A stretch of 7,125 nucleotides of DNA from Bacteroidota bacterium (GCA_018267355.1 JAFDYP010000479.1:1-7125), one strand, 5' to 3'. Positions 1 to 6,850 are shown, numbered from the stretch's first letter. Notes: generated by a model from the letters alone, not told the origin. Program-made: numbers and translations.

Positions 1-75
1 ACATATTACTTCATCTATCAGTACAATGATGGCAGTGGCAAATCTGAGGCACGCTTCGTAGTACTCCACAGATAA
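1..75 (+). CDS. C-terminal end of a probable T9SS type B (gliding-motility-type) sorting-domain protein, partial
   Basis: Frame 1 is open from the window edge and stops with TAA at 73-75, giving 24 residues with the pattern TYYFIYQYNDGSG...RFVVLHR. This resembles the final two beta-strands of the gliding-motility-associated C-terminal domain (CHU_C, T9SS type B sorting domain), which typically ends with a 'G.YfY...y.D..G......GfV.L.R' pattern. Proteins with this tail are exported by the type IX system and are often large adhesins encoded just before a PorP/SprF gene, which is exactly what follows here at 153. Only the tail is visible, so the body of the protein and its function are unknown. 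The family call rests on a short match plus gene context. Confidence 0.6.
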   Translation, partial: TYYFIYQYNDGSGKSEARFVVLHR

Positions 76-89
76 ACGATACTAACCAA

Positions 90-115
90 GGTCCCGGTCA
101 GCTAAGACCGGGACC
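90..115 (+). terminator. Perfect 10-bp stem-loop between the cargo gene and the PorP/SprF gene (terminator or attenuator)
   Basis: GGTCCCGGTC (90-99) and GACCGGGACC (106-115) are perfect inverted repeats around the 6-nt loop AGCTAA. The hairpin starts 14 nt after the upstream stop codon and ends 37 nt before the next ATG. The stem is GC-rich and should be very stable. The bases after it (CTATTAAAAAAC) lack a real T-run, so it is not a textbook Rho-independent terminator. It may be a partial terminator, an mRNA 3'-end stabiliser or a processing site that lowers expression of the downstream genes relative to the cargo gene. Confidence 0.5.
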
Positions 116-152
116 CTATTAAAAAACTCGAACACAGGTAAAATAAAATATC

Positions 153-1166
153 ATGAAGAAAATCCTCTTCTCCCTCTTTGTAGCGATGGGCTTTGCAGCA
201 GCTGTGCATGCGCAGCAGGATGCTGAGTACAATATGTACATGTTTAATGGCCTGTACATCAATCCTGCCTATGCAGGTAGCCAGGATGTGGTCAGCGTGA
301 TGGGTATCTACCGCCACCAGTGGGCGGGGCTGGATGGTGCACCGCGTACATTCAATGCCAGTGTACACTCACCGCTGAGGAGAGAGCAGTATGCACTGGG
401 TATGACTATCAGCAATGATAGACTGGGCCTGACCAATAGCTTCAACGCTACAGGTGCATTTGCCTATCGTATCAAGCTGGGCAAGGATAATATCCTGGCC
501 ATCGGTATCCAGGCAGGCGCCACCTACTACCAGCAGCGCAATACGGAGGCTACTACACCTTCTAATAATTATGACTATCTATTCTCGGTCAATACAAACC
601 TGTGGCTGCCAAACTTTGGCGCCGGGGTGTATGCCTACGGCAAAAGGTACTTTGCAGGCTTCTCAATGCCACACATGCTGCCTTTCTCCCTCAATCAAAA
701 ATGGAAACTGAATGCCAGCGATGCTGTCGCACACCAGTATAACTACTACCTGGTCACAGCTGGTTATGTATTTGGAAAGGATGCCGCCATAGTAAAGGTG
801 CGTCCGTCGTTCCTCATGAAATATCAAAAGGGTCTTCCTTACGATGTGCCAAACTTTGACTTCAATCTCGGCCTCCTCTTCATAGACCGCGTATGGTTTA
901 TAGTAGGTGCGAGGACTGGTGGAGAGGCATTCAGCGTACTGGGAGATACCAAGCAGACTGCGAAGCAAAAACCTTTCAACCTGGAGGGTCTGGTAGGAAT
1001 GGTGCAGGCCAAGGTCACACCTCAGCTCAGCATAGGCTACTCCTATCAGTATAGCATCAGCAAGCTGAGAAGCTATGAGACCGGTACTCATGAGATCATG
1101 ATCGGCTACGAATTCTGGTATAACAAGAAACGTTTCGTCACACCACGTTTTGTGAAGTACTTCTAA
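153..1166 (+). CDS. PorP/SprF-family type IX secretion system outer-membrane protein
   Basis: This 337-residue protein is recognisable as PorP/SprF family. It has a Sec signal peptide (MKKILFSLFVAMGFAAAVHA, likely cleaved after A20). The family's N-terminal signature follows: QQDAEYNMYMFN, NPAYAGS (37-43), YRHQW (53-57) and DGAPRT (61-66). The rest alternates aromatic and polar residues as in a beta-barrel, and the chain ends in an aromatic (PRFVKYF), as outer-membrane proteins usually do. In F. johnsoniae, SprF is needed for secretion of the adhesin SprB encoded next to it. In P. gingivalis, PorP is a core T9SS component. Bacteroidota genomes carry many paralogs beside CTD-bearing cargo genes. 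Because this copy follows a probable type B CTD gene, I infer a cargo-specific SprF-like role rather than the core PorP. The ATG at 153 is chosen because it gives a canonical signal peptide; the leader before it is A-rich (AAAATAAAATATC). The PorE-like gene follows after 43 nt without a terminator. Confidence 0.93.
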   Translation: MKKILFSLFVAMGFAAAVHAQQDAEYNMYMFNGLYINPAYAGSQDVVSVMGIYRHQWAGLDGAPRTFNASVHSPLRREQYALGMTISNDRLGLTNSFNATGAFAYRIKLGKDNILAIGIQAGATYYQQRNTEATTPSNNYDYLFSVNTNLWLPNFGAGVYAYGKRYFAGFSMPHMLPFSLNQKWKLNASDAVAHQYNYYLVTAGYVFGKDAAIVKVRPSFLMKYQKGLPYDVPNFDFNLGLLFIDRVWFIVGARTGGEAFSVLGDTKQTAKQKPFNLEGLVGMVQAKVTPQLSIGYSYQYSISKLRSYETGTHEIMIGYEFWYNKKRFVTPRFVKYF

Positions 1167-1209
1167 ACCAAACAAAAAGATCTAACCCTGACTCTTAAAT
1201 AAAAGCACT

Positions 1210-3417
1210 ATGAGGTTAAAATTTATATCAGTCCTCGCGGTAGCACTACTGCTCGCCAATATCACTCAAGGCCAGAAAGCCTATATCACGATGGGTGATG
1301 CGTATTTCAAGCAGTTTGACTTCAAAAAGGCGCTGCAGTCATATGCACGGGCTATCAAAAAGGACAGTAATAATACCCACGTCATACAGAATATAGCTGA
1401 CAGCTACCGGCTGATGAATGACTGGCAAAATGCAGAGCCATGGTATGCCAAGCTGGCCAATAGCTCTACAGCCTCGCCGCTGAATAAAATGTACTATGCC
1501 GAGGCGCTCCGCTCAAATCAAAAGTACTCTGAGGCCAAAGTAGCCTACAAGAACTATATGGTGTCTGTACCTAGTGATGCGAGCGTAAAGGACCGCCTGG
1601 CAGGTATAGATAAAGTATCTGAGCTGAGCAAAGATAACGGCCTCTACACGATAGAGGATCTGGAGCTGAACTCACCTCTGTCTGACTTCGGTCCGTCTTT
1701 CTATACTAATGGAGAGATATTCTTTGCCTCAAACAGGCAGCCCGCCGGCAAGGTCAGGGTGACTGACAACTGGACTGGCGCTAGCTTCCTGCAGGTCTAT
1801 GAAGCCAAGCCTGACGCTAATGGAAATCTAACCTCTGCCGAGCAGATGAAGGGCCGTACCATTAATGGCAAATATCACGAGGGCCCTGTAGCCTATAATG
1901 ATAAACTCCAGGAACTCTATGTGACCCGCAGCAATTATAAAAAGGCAAGGGCATTCACCAGCAGTGATAAAACTGTAAAGCTAAAGCTCTACCGCATGGT
2001 ATACCTGCCCAATGAAAACAGGTGGGGTGACCAGCTCATAGAGGCGGTACCATTCAATGATCGCGAATATTCAGTAGGTCATGCAGCCCTCTCGCCTGAT
2101 GGCCAGACACTCTACTTCTGCAGTGACAAGCCGGGAGGCTATGGTGGGGTAGACCTCTACAAATCCAGGAGAGATCAGTCAGGCAACTGGGGAGCCCCGA
2201 TCAATCTCGGCCCTAAGATCAATACCTCCGGAGATGAGATGTTCCCCTTCATCTCCAATGATAGCGTGCTGTACTTCGCATCCAATGGTCACCTCGGCCT
2301 TGGTGGCCTTGACGTATTCTCTGCCAATCCTACTAATACAAAGGAAGGATGGAGTACTCCGGAGAACCTCGGTTATCCTATCAATACAAACAAGGACGAC
2401 TTTGCATATATCATAGACAAGGACAATAAAGTGGGTTACTTCACATCTAACCGTGATGGCGGCAAGGGTGATGATGACATCTACAAGTTTATCAAGAAGG
2501 GTGTGAACATTTGCGGTCTGGTGTATGATGCTAAGACTAATGACCCGATAGAAGGTGCCAAGGTGGTGATGTATGAGGTGAAGGATGAGCGTGGCACCAA
2601 GATGACGAACAAGGACGGCAACTTCTGCTTCTCCGCTACGCCGAAGAGGGTATATAAGTTTGTAGCTACCAAGGCTGGCTACCTGCCAAACGAAGTGACA
2701 GTGGAGACAGATGATAAACCGGCTAATGTCAAAATACCTCTCGTAAAGGAGGGTGGCATCAACCTGGAGGTACTGGTACTGGACAAGAAAACGCGTGAGC
2801 CTATCGATATGGCTACCGTGAAGCTGATCAATACCGCTACCAATAAGGAGGAAAAGCAACAGACCAATCCTGACGGCAAGGTATTCTACAGTCTGGAGCC
2901 TAATGCTACCTACCGTATAGAAGGCTCAAAAGATCTGCCGGATCCTGAGATGAAGTACCTCACGGTATCTACTACTACATCTACGGTAGGCAAGACACCT
3001 CCTGCTACGCTCTATGTCACGCTGGAGCTGGAGAAGGTAAAGAAGGGTGTAGCTATCAAGATCGAGAATATCTACTATGACCTGGACAAGTGGTTTATAC
3101 GTCCTGATGCAGCCAAGGAACTGGACAAACTCGTGAAAGTACTGCAGGATAACCCAACCATGGAGATCGAGCTCAGCTCTCACACAGACTGCCGAGCCAC
3201 GATCAAGTATAACGCTACACTCTCTGCCAAGCGTGCTGAGGCTGCTGTGCAGTACATCGCATCACGCGGCGTGTCTCTGAGCAGGATGGTAGCAGCCGGC
3301 TACGGTGAGAGCCGCCTGGTGAATAAGTGCGCCTGTGAGGGTACTAATATTGTACCTTGTACAGAGGAGCAGCATCAGGAGAACAGGCGTACAGAGTTTA
3401 AGATCCTGAAATTCTAA
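1210..3417 (+). CDS. PorE-like periplasmic anchor: TPR, PD40 beta-propeller, two CRD-like domains, OmpA C-terminal domain
   Basis: The 735-residue protein has a signal peptide at 1-21 (ending ITQG) and TPR-like helices at about 25-115 (MGDAYFKQFDFKKALQSYARAI). PD40/WD40-like propeller blades lie at about 145-430, with repeated cores such as SPDGQTLYFCSDKPGG (295-310), VLYFASNGHLGLGGLDVF and VGYFTSNRDGGKGDDDIY. Two carboxypeptidase-regulatory/CnaB-like beta-sandwiches follow at about 434-511 and 517-608. An OmpA-like domain spans about 613-735, with H658-T659-D660 and R675 at the spacing of the Asp/Arg pair that binds diaminopimelate in A. baumannii OmpA. This architecture matches P. gingivalis PorE (TPR, propeller, CRD, OmpA_C-like). 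PorE is a lipoprotein, whereas this protein shows no lipobox cysteine, so it should be soluble in the periplasm. Inferred role: linking the adjacent PorP/SprF protein, or its cargo complex, to peptidoglycan. It is co-transcribed with the PorP/SprF gene, and a strong terminator follows it. It could equally be a cargo-specific paralog of core PorE. Confidence 0.9.
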   Translation: MRLKFISVLAVALLLANITQGQKAYITMGDAYFKQFDFKKALQSYARAIKKDSNNTHVIQNIADSYRLMNDWQNAEPWYAKLANSSTASPLNKMYYAEALRSNQKYSEAKVAYKNYMVSVPSDASVKDRLAGIDKVSELSKDNGLYTIEDLELNSPLSDFGPSFYTNGEIFFASNRQPAGKVRVTDNWTGASFLQVYEAKPDANGNLTSAEQMKGRTINGKYHEGPVAYNDKLQELYVTRSNYKKARAFTSSDKTVKLKLYRMVYLPNENRWGDQLIEAVPFNDREYSVGHAALSPDGQTLYFCSDKPGGYGGVDLYKSRRDQSGNWGAPINLGPKINTSGDEMFPFISNDSVLYFASNGHLGLGGLDVFSANPTNTKEGWSTPENLGYPINTNKDDFAYIIDKDNKVGYFTSNRDGGKGDDDIYKFIKKGVNICGLVYDAKTNDPIEGAKVVMYEVKDERGTKMTNKDGNFCFSATPKRVYKFVATKAGYLPNEVTVETDDKPANVKIPLVKEGGINLEVLVLDKKTREPIDMATVKLINTATNKEEKQQTNPDGKVFYSLEPNATYRIEGSKDLPDPEMKYLTVSTTTSTVGKTPPATLYVTLELEKVKKGVAIKIENIYYDLDKWFIRPDAAKELDKLVKVLQDNPTMEIELSSHTDCRATIKYNATLSAKRAEAAVQYIASRGVSLSRMVAAGYGESRLVNKCACEGTNIVPCTEEQHQENRRTEFKILKF

Positions 3418-3438
3418 TACATTACAGATTATATTGAT

Positions 3439-3464
3439 AAAGGGGCTCTTGCAGCCCCTTTTTT
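3439..3464 (+). terminator. Intrinsic terminator after the PorE-like gene
   Basis: AAAGGGGCT (3439-3447) pairs with AGCCCCTTT (3453-3461) around the loop CTTGC, and a run of six T (3459-3464) follows the GC-rich core. This is a textbook Rho-independent terminator starting 21 nt after the stop codon at 3415-3417. It ends the PorP/SprF-PorE-like unit. It also argues against any start for the next gene upstream of about 3465. Confidence 0.9.
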
Positions 3465-3487
3465 CATGCCGATTAGTGCCATTTCTT

Positions 3488-3495
3488 TATTTTTG
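3488..3495 (+). promoter_or_regulatory. Candidate Bacteroidota -7 element (TATTTTTG) directly before the M1 peptidase start
   Basis: TATTTTTG matches the Bacteroidota sigma-ABfr -7 consensus TAnnTTTG at every fixed position and lies between a strong terminator and the next gene, where a promoter is needed. Transcription would begin about 5-7 nt downstream, near the second ATG at 3500. The -33 region is poor: only TTTTCATG (3461-3468) is near the right spacing, and no clear TTTG is present. The region is T-rich, so a chance match is possible. Confidence 0.45.
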
Positions 3496-3496
3496 G

Positions 3497-5905
3497 ATGA
3501 TGTATAAACGGGCGCTTTTCCCCCTGATCTGTGCGATGCTAATAGCTGTGAGCGCCAGTGCCGTCAATACGGATACCCGCAGTGACTCTATAGATATCAC
3601 GCACATCGATCTCAGGATAGACGTTTCACATTTTACACAGAGGGTACTCTATGGTCAGGCTACTATTTCCTATCAGGCCAGAGTCAATGGAGTATCGTAT
3701 ATCCGGCTGGACCTGCTGGGCCTCACGGTAGATTCTGTCAAAAGAGCTGGCAGTAGCCTGACGTTTGCGCACAATGATACTGTGATCAGTATTGTACTGC
3801 CGGGCGCGCTGGCGCAAGGCCAGAGAGATAGTGTGGCTATCTTTTATCATGGCACACCTATCCAGCCACCCGGAGATTTTGGAGGATTCTATTGGGATAA
3901 TACTTATGCCTTCAATATCGGTGTCAGTTTTCTGGCGGAGCCGCACAATTTTGGTAAAGTATGGTTCCCCTGCTTTGACAATTTTGTGGAGCGCAGCACT
4001 TATCATTTTGCCATTACGACAGATTCTACGCGTAGCGCTTATTGCAATGGTATAGCAGACAGCAATGTAGTCAACATAGACCATACCCATACCTGGTACT
4101 GGAGCATGCATGATGACATACCATCCTATCTCGCCTCTATGAGTGTGGCAGACTATGCAGTAGTACATGATAGCTATGCAGCTATGAATGGCAATCTGCC
4201 CATCTGGCTCGTGGCGCGCCCGGGCGATACTACGGCACTGAAGAATTCCTTCCTGAACCTGAAGAATGCGCTTTCTGTTTTTGAAAGCCGCTTCGGACCG
4301 TATGAGTGGAATAGGGTAGGATACTGCCTCGTGCCTTTCACCGCAGGTGCTATGGAGCATGCTACCAATATCTCCTACATGCGCGCCATTGTCACTGGCA
4401 ATCTGCAGTATGAGAACTATATGGCCCATGAGCTCTCGCATCATTGGTTTGGAGACTTAGCTACTTGCGACAATGAGGAAGACATGTGGCTCAATGAAGG
4501 CTGGGCAAGGTACTGCGAGAGTATTTTCTACGAAGGGGTATACGGCCGGGAGCGGTACAAACAGGATATCCGCACAAACCATGATGATGTGATCCACCTG
4601 GCACATGTAGAGGATAGCGCCTACTGGGCACCATCACCTATGCCGGGCAAACTGACCTATAGCAATTACAGTGTCTATGAAAAGGGAGCCGACCGCACAC
4701 ACACACTACGCAGCTATATGGGGGATTCACTATTCTTTGGCTGTGTCAAGAGCTATCTGCAGCAATATAAACATACCGGGGTCAATAGCTATACCATGCG
4801 CGACTATCTGCGCACATGCAGCGGCCTTAGCAATATAGATGACTTCTTTGCTGACTGGATCTTTGATGGAGGTTTTCCTGATTTCTCCATAGAGGAGCAG
4901 CGCATCACACCCAATGGTGGAGGCTACGATGTAGGTATCACGATCCGCCAGCGCGGAGACCATACTTCGCATTTGTTTAATAATGTGCCGCTGGAGGTAG
5001 CTTACTTTGACTCTGCAGGACATAAGGTAGTATATACCGCTACAGTATCAGGCGCATGTACACAGTACTTTGCCACACTTCCTTTTTCACCGGCATATAT
5101 TGCACTGGACTTTGATGAAAAACTGAGTGATGCGGTGACAGATCAGTGGGTAAAAATGGCCGGCCTGAGCCATCAGTATAGCCTGACTGTAGCGCGCATG
5201 ACCATAGATCTGCAGCAGAGCACAGACTCCTCTCTGGTGCGGGTAGAGCACCACTGGGTAGCGCCGGACGCTTCCAGAAATAGTATCGCCGGCCTGCATC
5301 TGTCAGACTATCGCTACTGGAATGTAGATGGTATTTTCTCTGATGATTTCAGTGCCTCCGCTACTATCGCATACAATGGATCTACGACGACTACTGCCGG
5401 CTATCTGGATAATACTTTTATCACCAATAGGGAAGATAGCCTGGTGGTGATGTACCGCCCCGATGCACAGAGCCTGTGGCAGATCGAGCCAGACGTCACA
5501 TTCACCACCGGTAGCCTGACGGACAAAGTAGGCTCTGTGCGCATCAACAACTTACAGAAAGGACAATATGCCCTGGCCGTCTACGATGCCGGCAGGGTAG
5601 ACTCTACAGTGGCTGGAGCGGGCTGCTATCCGCTGGCTGTAGCAGAGTTAGCGCCTGGTAAAGATTTTAAAGCCTACCCTAACCCTGTGCACACGGGGGC
5701 ACTGATCATCGAGACCAATAGCTCGGGAAACTATGTAGAATGTACCATGACCAATATGATGGGGCAAAAAGTAGTGGACCAGAAGATCGCAGCGGGCACG
5801 GAAAAATTTGAAGTAAACACCATAGGCCTGGCCGGTACCTATATAGTGAGCCTGATAGACAAAAGTGGCAACAGGATTTCTAAAACAATACAAAAAATAA
5901 ACTGA
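3497..5905 (+). CDS. Secreted M1-family zinc metallopeptidase with a T9SS type A sorting domain
   Basis: From the ATG at 3497 the product is 802 residues. The open frame reaches back to a TTG at 3434, but that start lies inside the preceding terminator. The ATG at 3497 (or 3500) gives a good signal peptide (MMYKRALFPLICAMLIAVSASA). The M1 fold is clear: PPGDFGGFYWDN near the N-terminal beta-domain; GAMEH (284-288) at the exopeptidase GxMEN position, with H replacing N; zinc site HELSH (311-315) followed 18 residues later by the third ligand in NEGWARY (E334); and probable catalytic Tyr394 in VYEKGA. After the catalytic domain come two beta-rich regions (about 460-540 and 555-700) in place of a long ERAP-type helical domain. 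The C-terminus (about 724-802, YPNP at 727-730, then NMMGQKV and the end SKTIQKIN) is a Por_Secre_tail domain, so the enzyme is exported by the T9SS and is either attached to the surface or released. Presumed function: trimming N-terminal residues from extracellular peptides. The dehydrogenase gene starts 2 nt after the stop. Confidence 0.93.
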   Translation: MMYKRALFPLICAMLIAVSASAVNTDTRSDSIDITHIDLRIDVSHFTQRVLYGQATISYQARVNGVSYIRLDLLGLTVDSVKRAGSSLTFAHNDTVISIVLPGALAQGQRDSVAIFYHGTPIQPPGDFGGFYWDNTYAFNIGVSFLAEPHNFGKVWFPCFDNFVERSTYHFAITTDSTRSAYCNGIADSNVVNIDHTHTWYWSMHDDIPSYLASMSVADYAVVHDSYAAMNGNLPIWLVARPGDTTALKNSFLNLKNALSVFESRFGPYEWNRVGYCLVPFTAGAMEHATNISYMRAIVTGNLQYENYMAHELSHHWFGDLATCDNEEDMWLNEGWARYCESIFYEGVYGRERYKQDIRTNHDDVIHLAHVEDSAYWAPSPMPGKLTYSNYSVYEKGADRTHTLRSYMGDSLFFGCVKSYLQQYKHTGVNSYTMRDYLRTCSGLSNIDDFFADWIFDGGFPDFSIEEQRITPNGGGYDVGITIRQRGDHTSHLFNNVPLEVAYFDSAGHKVVYTATVSGACTQYFATLPFSPAYIALDFDEKLSDAVTDQWVKMAGLSHQYSLTVARMTIDLQQSTDSSLVRVEHHWVAPDASRNSIAGLHLSDYRYWNVDGIFSDDFSASATIAYNGSTTTTAGYLDNTFITNREDSLVVMYRPDAQSLWQIEPDVTFTTGSLTDKVGSVRINNLQKGQYALAVYDAGRVDSTVAGAGCYPLAVAELAPGKDFKAYPNPVHTGALIIETNSSGNYVECTMTNMMGQKVVDQKIAAGTEKFEVNTIGLAGTYIVSLIDKSGNRISKTIQKIN

Positions 5906-5907
5906 TA

Positions 5908-6798
5908 ATGGAGAAAGTAGTAGTGATCGGTGCAGGTACGATGGGCAACGGAATAGCCCATGTATTTGCTATGAGTGGATATAGCGTAAAACTGGTAGAT
6001 GTAAAGCAGGAGGCGCTGGATAAGGCTATCGCCACGATCACCAGAAACCTGGACCGTATGGTGTCCAAAGGAGCGATAGATGAAGCAAAGAAAGCGGAGA
6101 CACTCGGCAACCTGTCTCCTCAGACTGACCTCGCTGCAGCCTGTGCAGATGCAGACCTCGTAGTGGAGGCTGCCACCGAGAATATAGACCTGAAGCTTAA
6201 GATATTTCAGCAGATAGATGCGGCTGCCCCGGCATCTGCTATATTGGCTACCAATACGAGCTCTATCTCTATTACCCGCATAGGATCGGTCACAAAGCGC
6301 GCTGACAAGGTCATAGGTATGCACTTTATGAATCCTGTGCCCGTCATGAAGCTGATAGAAGTGATCCGCGGCTATGCTACATCAGATGAAGTGACTAAGC
6401 TGATCATGGACCTCTCCGTCAAGCTGGGCAAGGTGCCCGTAGAGGTCAATGACTATCCGGGCTTTGTGGCAAACCGCATACTGATGCCGATGATCAACGA
6501 AGCCATATACTCACTATACGAGGGTGTGGCAGGTGTGCAGGAGATAGATACTGTGATGAAGCTCGGTATGGCGCACCCTATGGGGCCGCTGCAGCTGGCA
6601 GACTTCATCGGACTGGATGTATGCCTGGCTATCCTGCGCGTATTGCATGATGGCTTTGGCAATCCTAAATATGCGCCGTGCCCGCTGCTGGTCAATATGG
6701 TAACAGCGGGGTATCTCGGCGCCAAGAGCGGAGAGGGATTTTATAAATACACAGCAGGATCTAAAGATGCCGCTGTATCATCCATGTTTTTGAAATAG
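5908..6798 (+). CDS. hbd: 3-hydroxybutyryl-CoA dehydrogenase (3-hydroxyacyl-CoA dehydrogenase family)
   Basis: The 296-residue product is full length for the short, single-function bacterial Hbd/PaaH family (about 280-300 residues). The N-terminal Rossmann fold starts VVVIGAGTMGNGIA, with the GxGxxG loop at 8-13 and an acidic residue at the end of beta-2 (D31), which favours NAD(H) over NADP(H). The catalytic set lines up with clostridial Hbd: S118 in TNTSS, H139 in GMHFMNPVP, E151 in EVIRG and N189 in PGFVANR. The C-terminal dimerisation domain follows, with GMAHPMGPLQLADFIGLD and the closing SGEGFYKY. It interconverts (S)-3-hydroxybutyryl-CoA and acetoacetyl-CoA in the cytosol, serving fatty-acid or phenylacetate-type degradation or C4-acyl synthesis; direction and pathway cannot be read from this window. 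No thiolase, crotonase or acyl-CoA dehydrogenase gene lies nearby. The start is 2 nt after the peptidase stop, behind an A-rich stretch typical of Bacteroidota translation starts, so co-transcription is likely. Confidence 0.94.
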   Translation: MEKVVVIGAGTMGNGIAHVFAMSGYSVKLVDVKQEALDKAIATITRNLDRMVSKGAIDEAKKAETLGNLSPQTDLAAACADADLVVEAATENIDLKLKIFQQIDAAAPASAILATNTSSISITRIGSVTKRADKVIGMHFMNPVPVMKLIEVIRGYATSDEVTKLIMDLSVKLGKVPVEVNDYPGFVANRILMPMINEAIYSLYEGVAGVQEIDTVMKLGMAHPMGPLQLADFIGLDVCLAILRVLHDGFGNPKYAPCPLLVNMVTAGYLGAKSGEGFYKYTAGSKDAAVSSMFLK

Positions 6799-6814
6799 GC
6801 CTTGCCCGAAACAA

Positions 6815-6846
6815 TTTGGCCTGTCTGGGTATATTCTGTACTTTAG
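6815..6846 (+). promoter_or_regulatory. Candidate Bacteroidota promoter (-33 TTTG, -7 TACTTTAG)
   Basis: TTTG at 6815-6818 is followed, after a 20-bp spacer, by TACTTTAG at 6839-6846, which differs from TAnnTTTG at one position (TTAG for TTTG). Both elements and the spacing fit the housekeeping promoter of Bacteroidota. Transcription would start around 6851-6853, giving a leader of about 70 nt to the TPR gene at 6921. It lies in a gap of 122 nt after the dehydrogenase, where I find no convincing terminator (only a weak AGGCC/GGCCT pairing at 6797-6822). Confidence 0.5.
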
Positions 6847-6850
6847 AACC

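Noticed and set aside
116..152. TAAAATA before the PorP/SprF gene as a promoter -7 box
   Set aside because: It lacks the TTTG half of TAnnTTTG and reads more simply as the A-rich translation-initiation region.
663..1175. Minus-strand open frame of 170 codons
   Set aside because: It is antisense to the PorP/SprF-family gene, with no recognisable domain.
2179..2859. Minus-strand open frame of 226 codons
   Set aside because: It lies wholly antisense to the propeller and CRD-like part of the PorE-like gene, has no recognisable domain or leader, and reads as a by-product of that gene's codon use.
3434..3496. Upstream TTG start adding 21 residues to the M1 peptidase
   Set aside because: This stretch lies across the intrinsic terminator (3439-3464) and would bury the signal peptide behind an unrelated extension; the ATG at 3497 or 3500 gives a normal secreted N-terminus.
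3626..4444. Minus-strand open frame of 272 codons
   Set aside because: It is antisense to the conserved M1 beta-domain and zinc-site region; the sense protein is clearly the real one and the antisense product is rich in scattered Cys, Arg and His with no family pattern.
5839..6324. Minus-strand open frame of 161 codons spanning the peptidase/dehydrogenase junction
   Set aside because: The sense strand encodes well-conserved ends of two families here; the antisense product shows no motif and no promoter or leader was seen for it.
6797..6822. AGGCC/GGCCT inverted pair after the dehydrogenase as a terminator
   Set aside because: Only 5 bp of stem with a 16-nt loop and no T-run; it also overlaps the candidate -33 element. 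Too weak to call.
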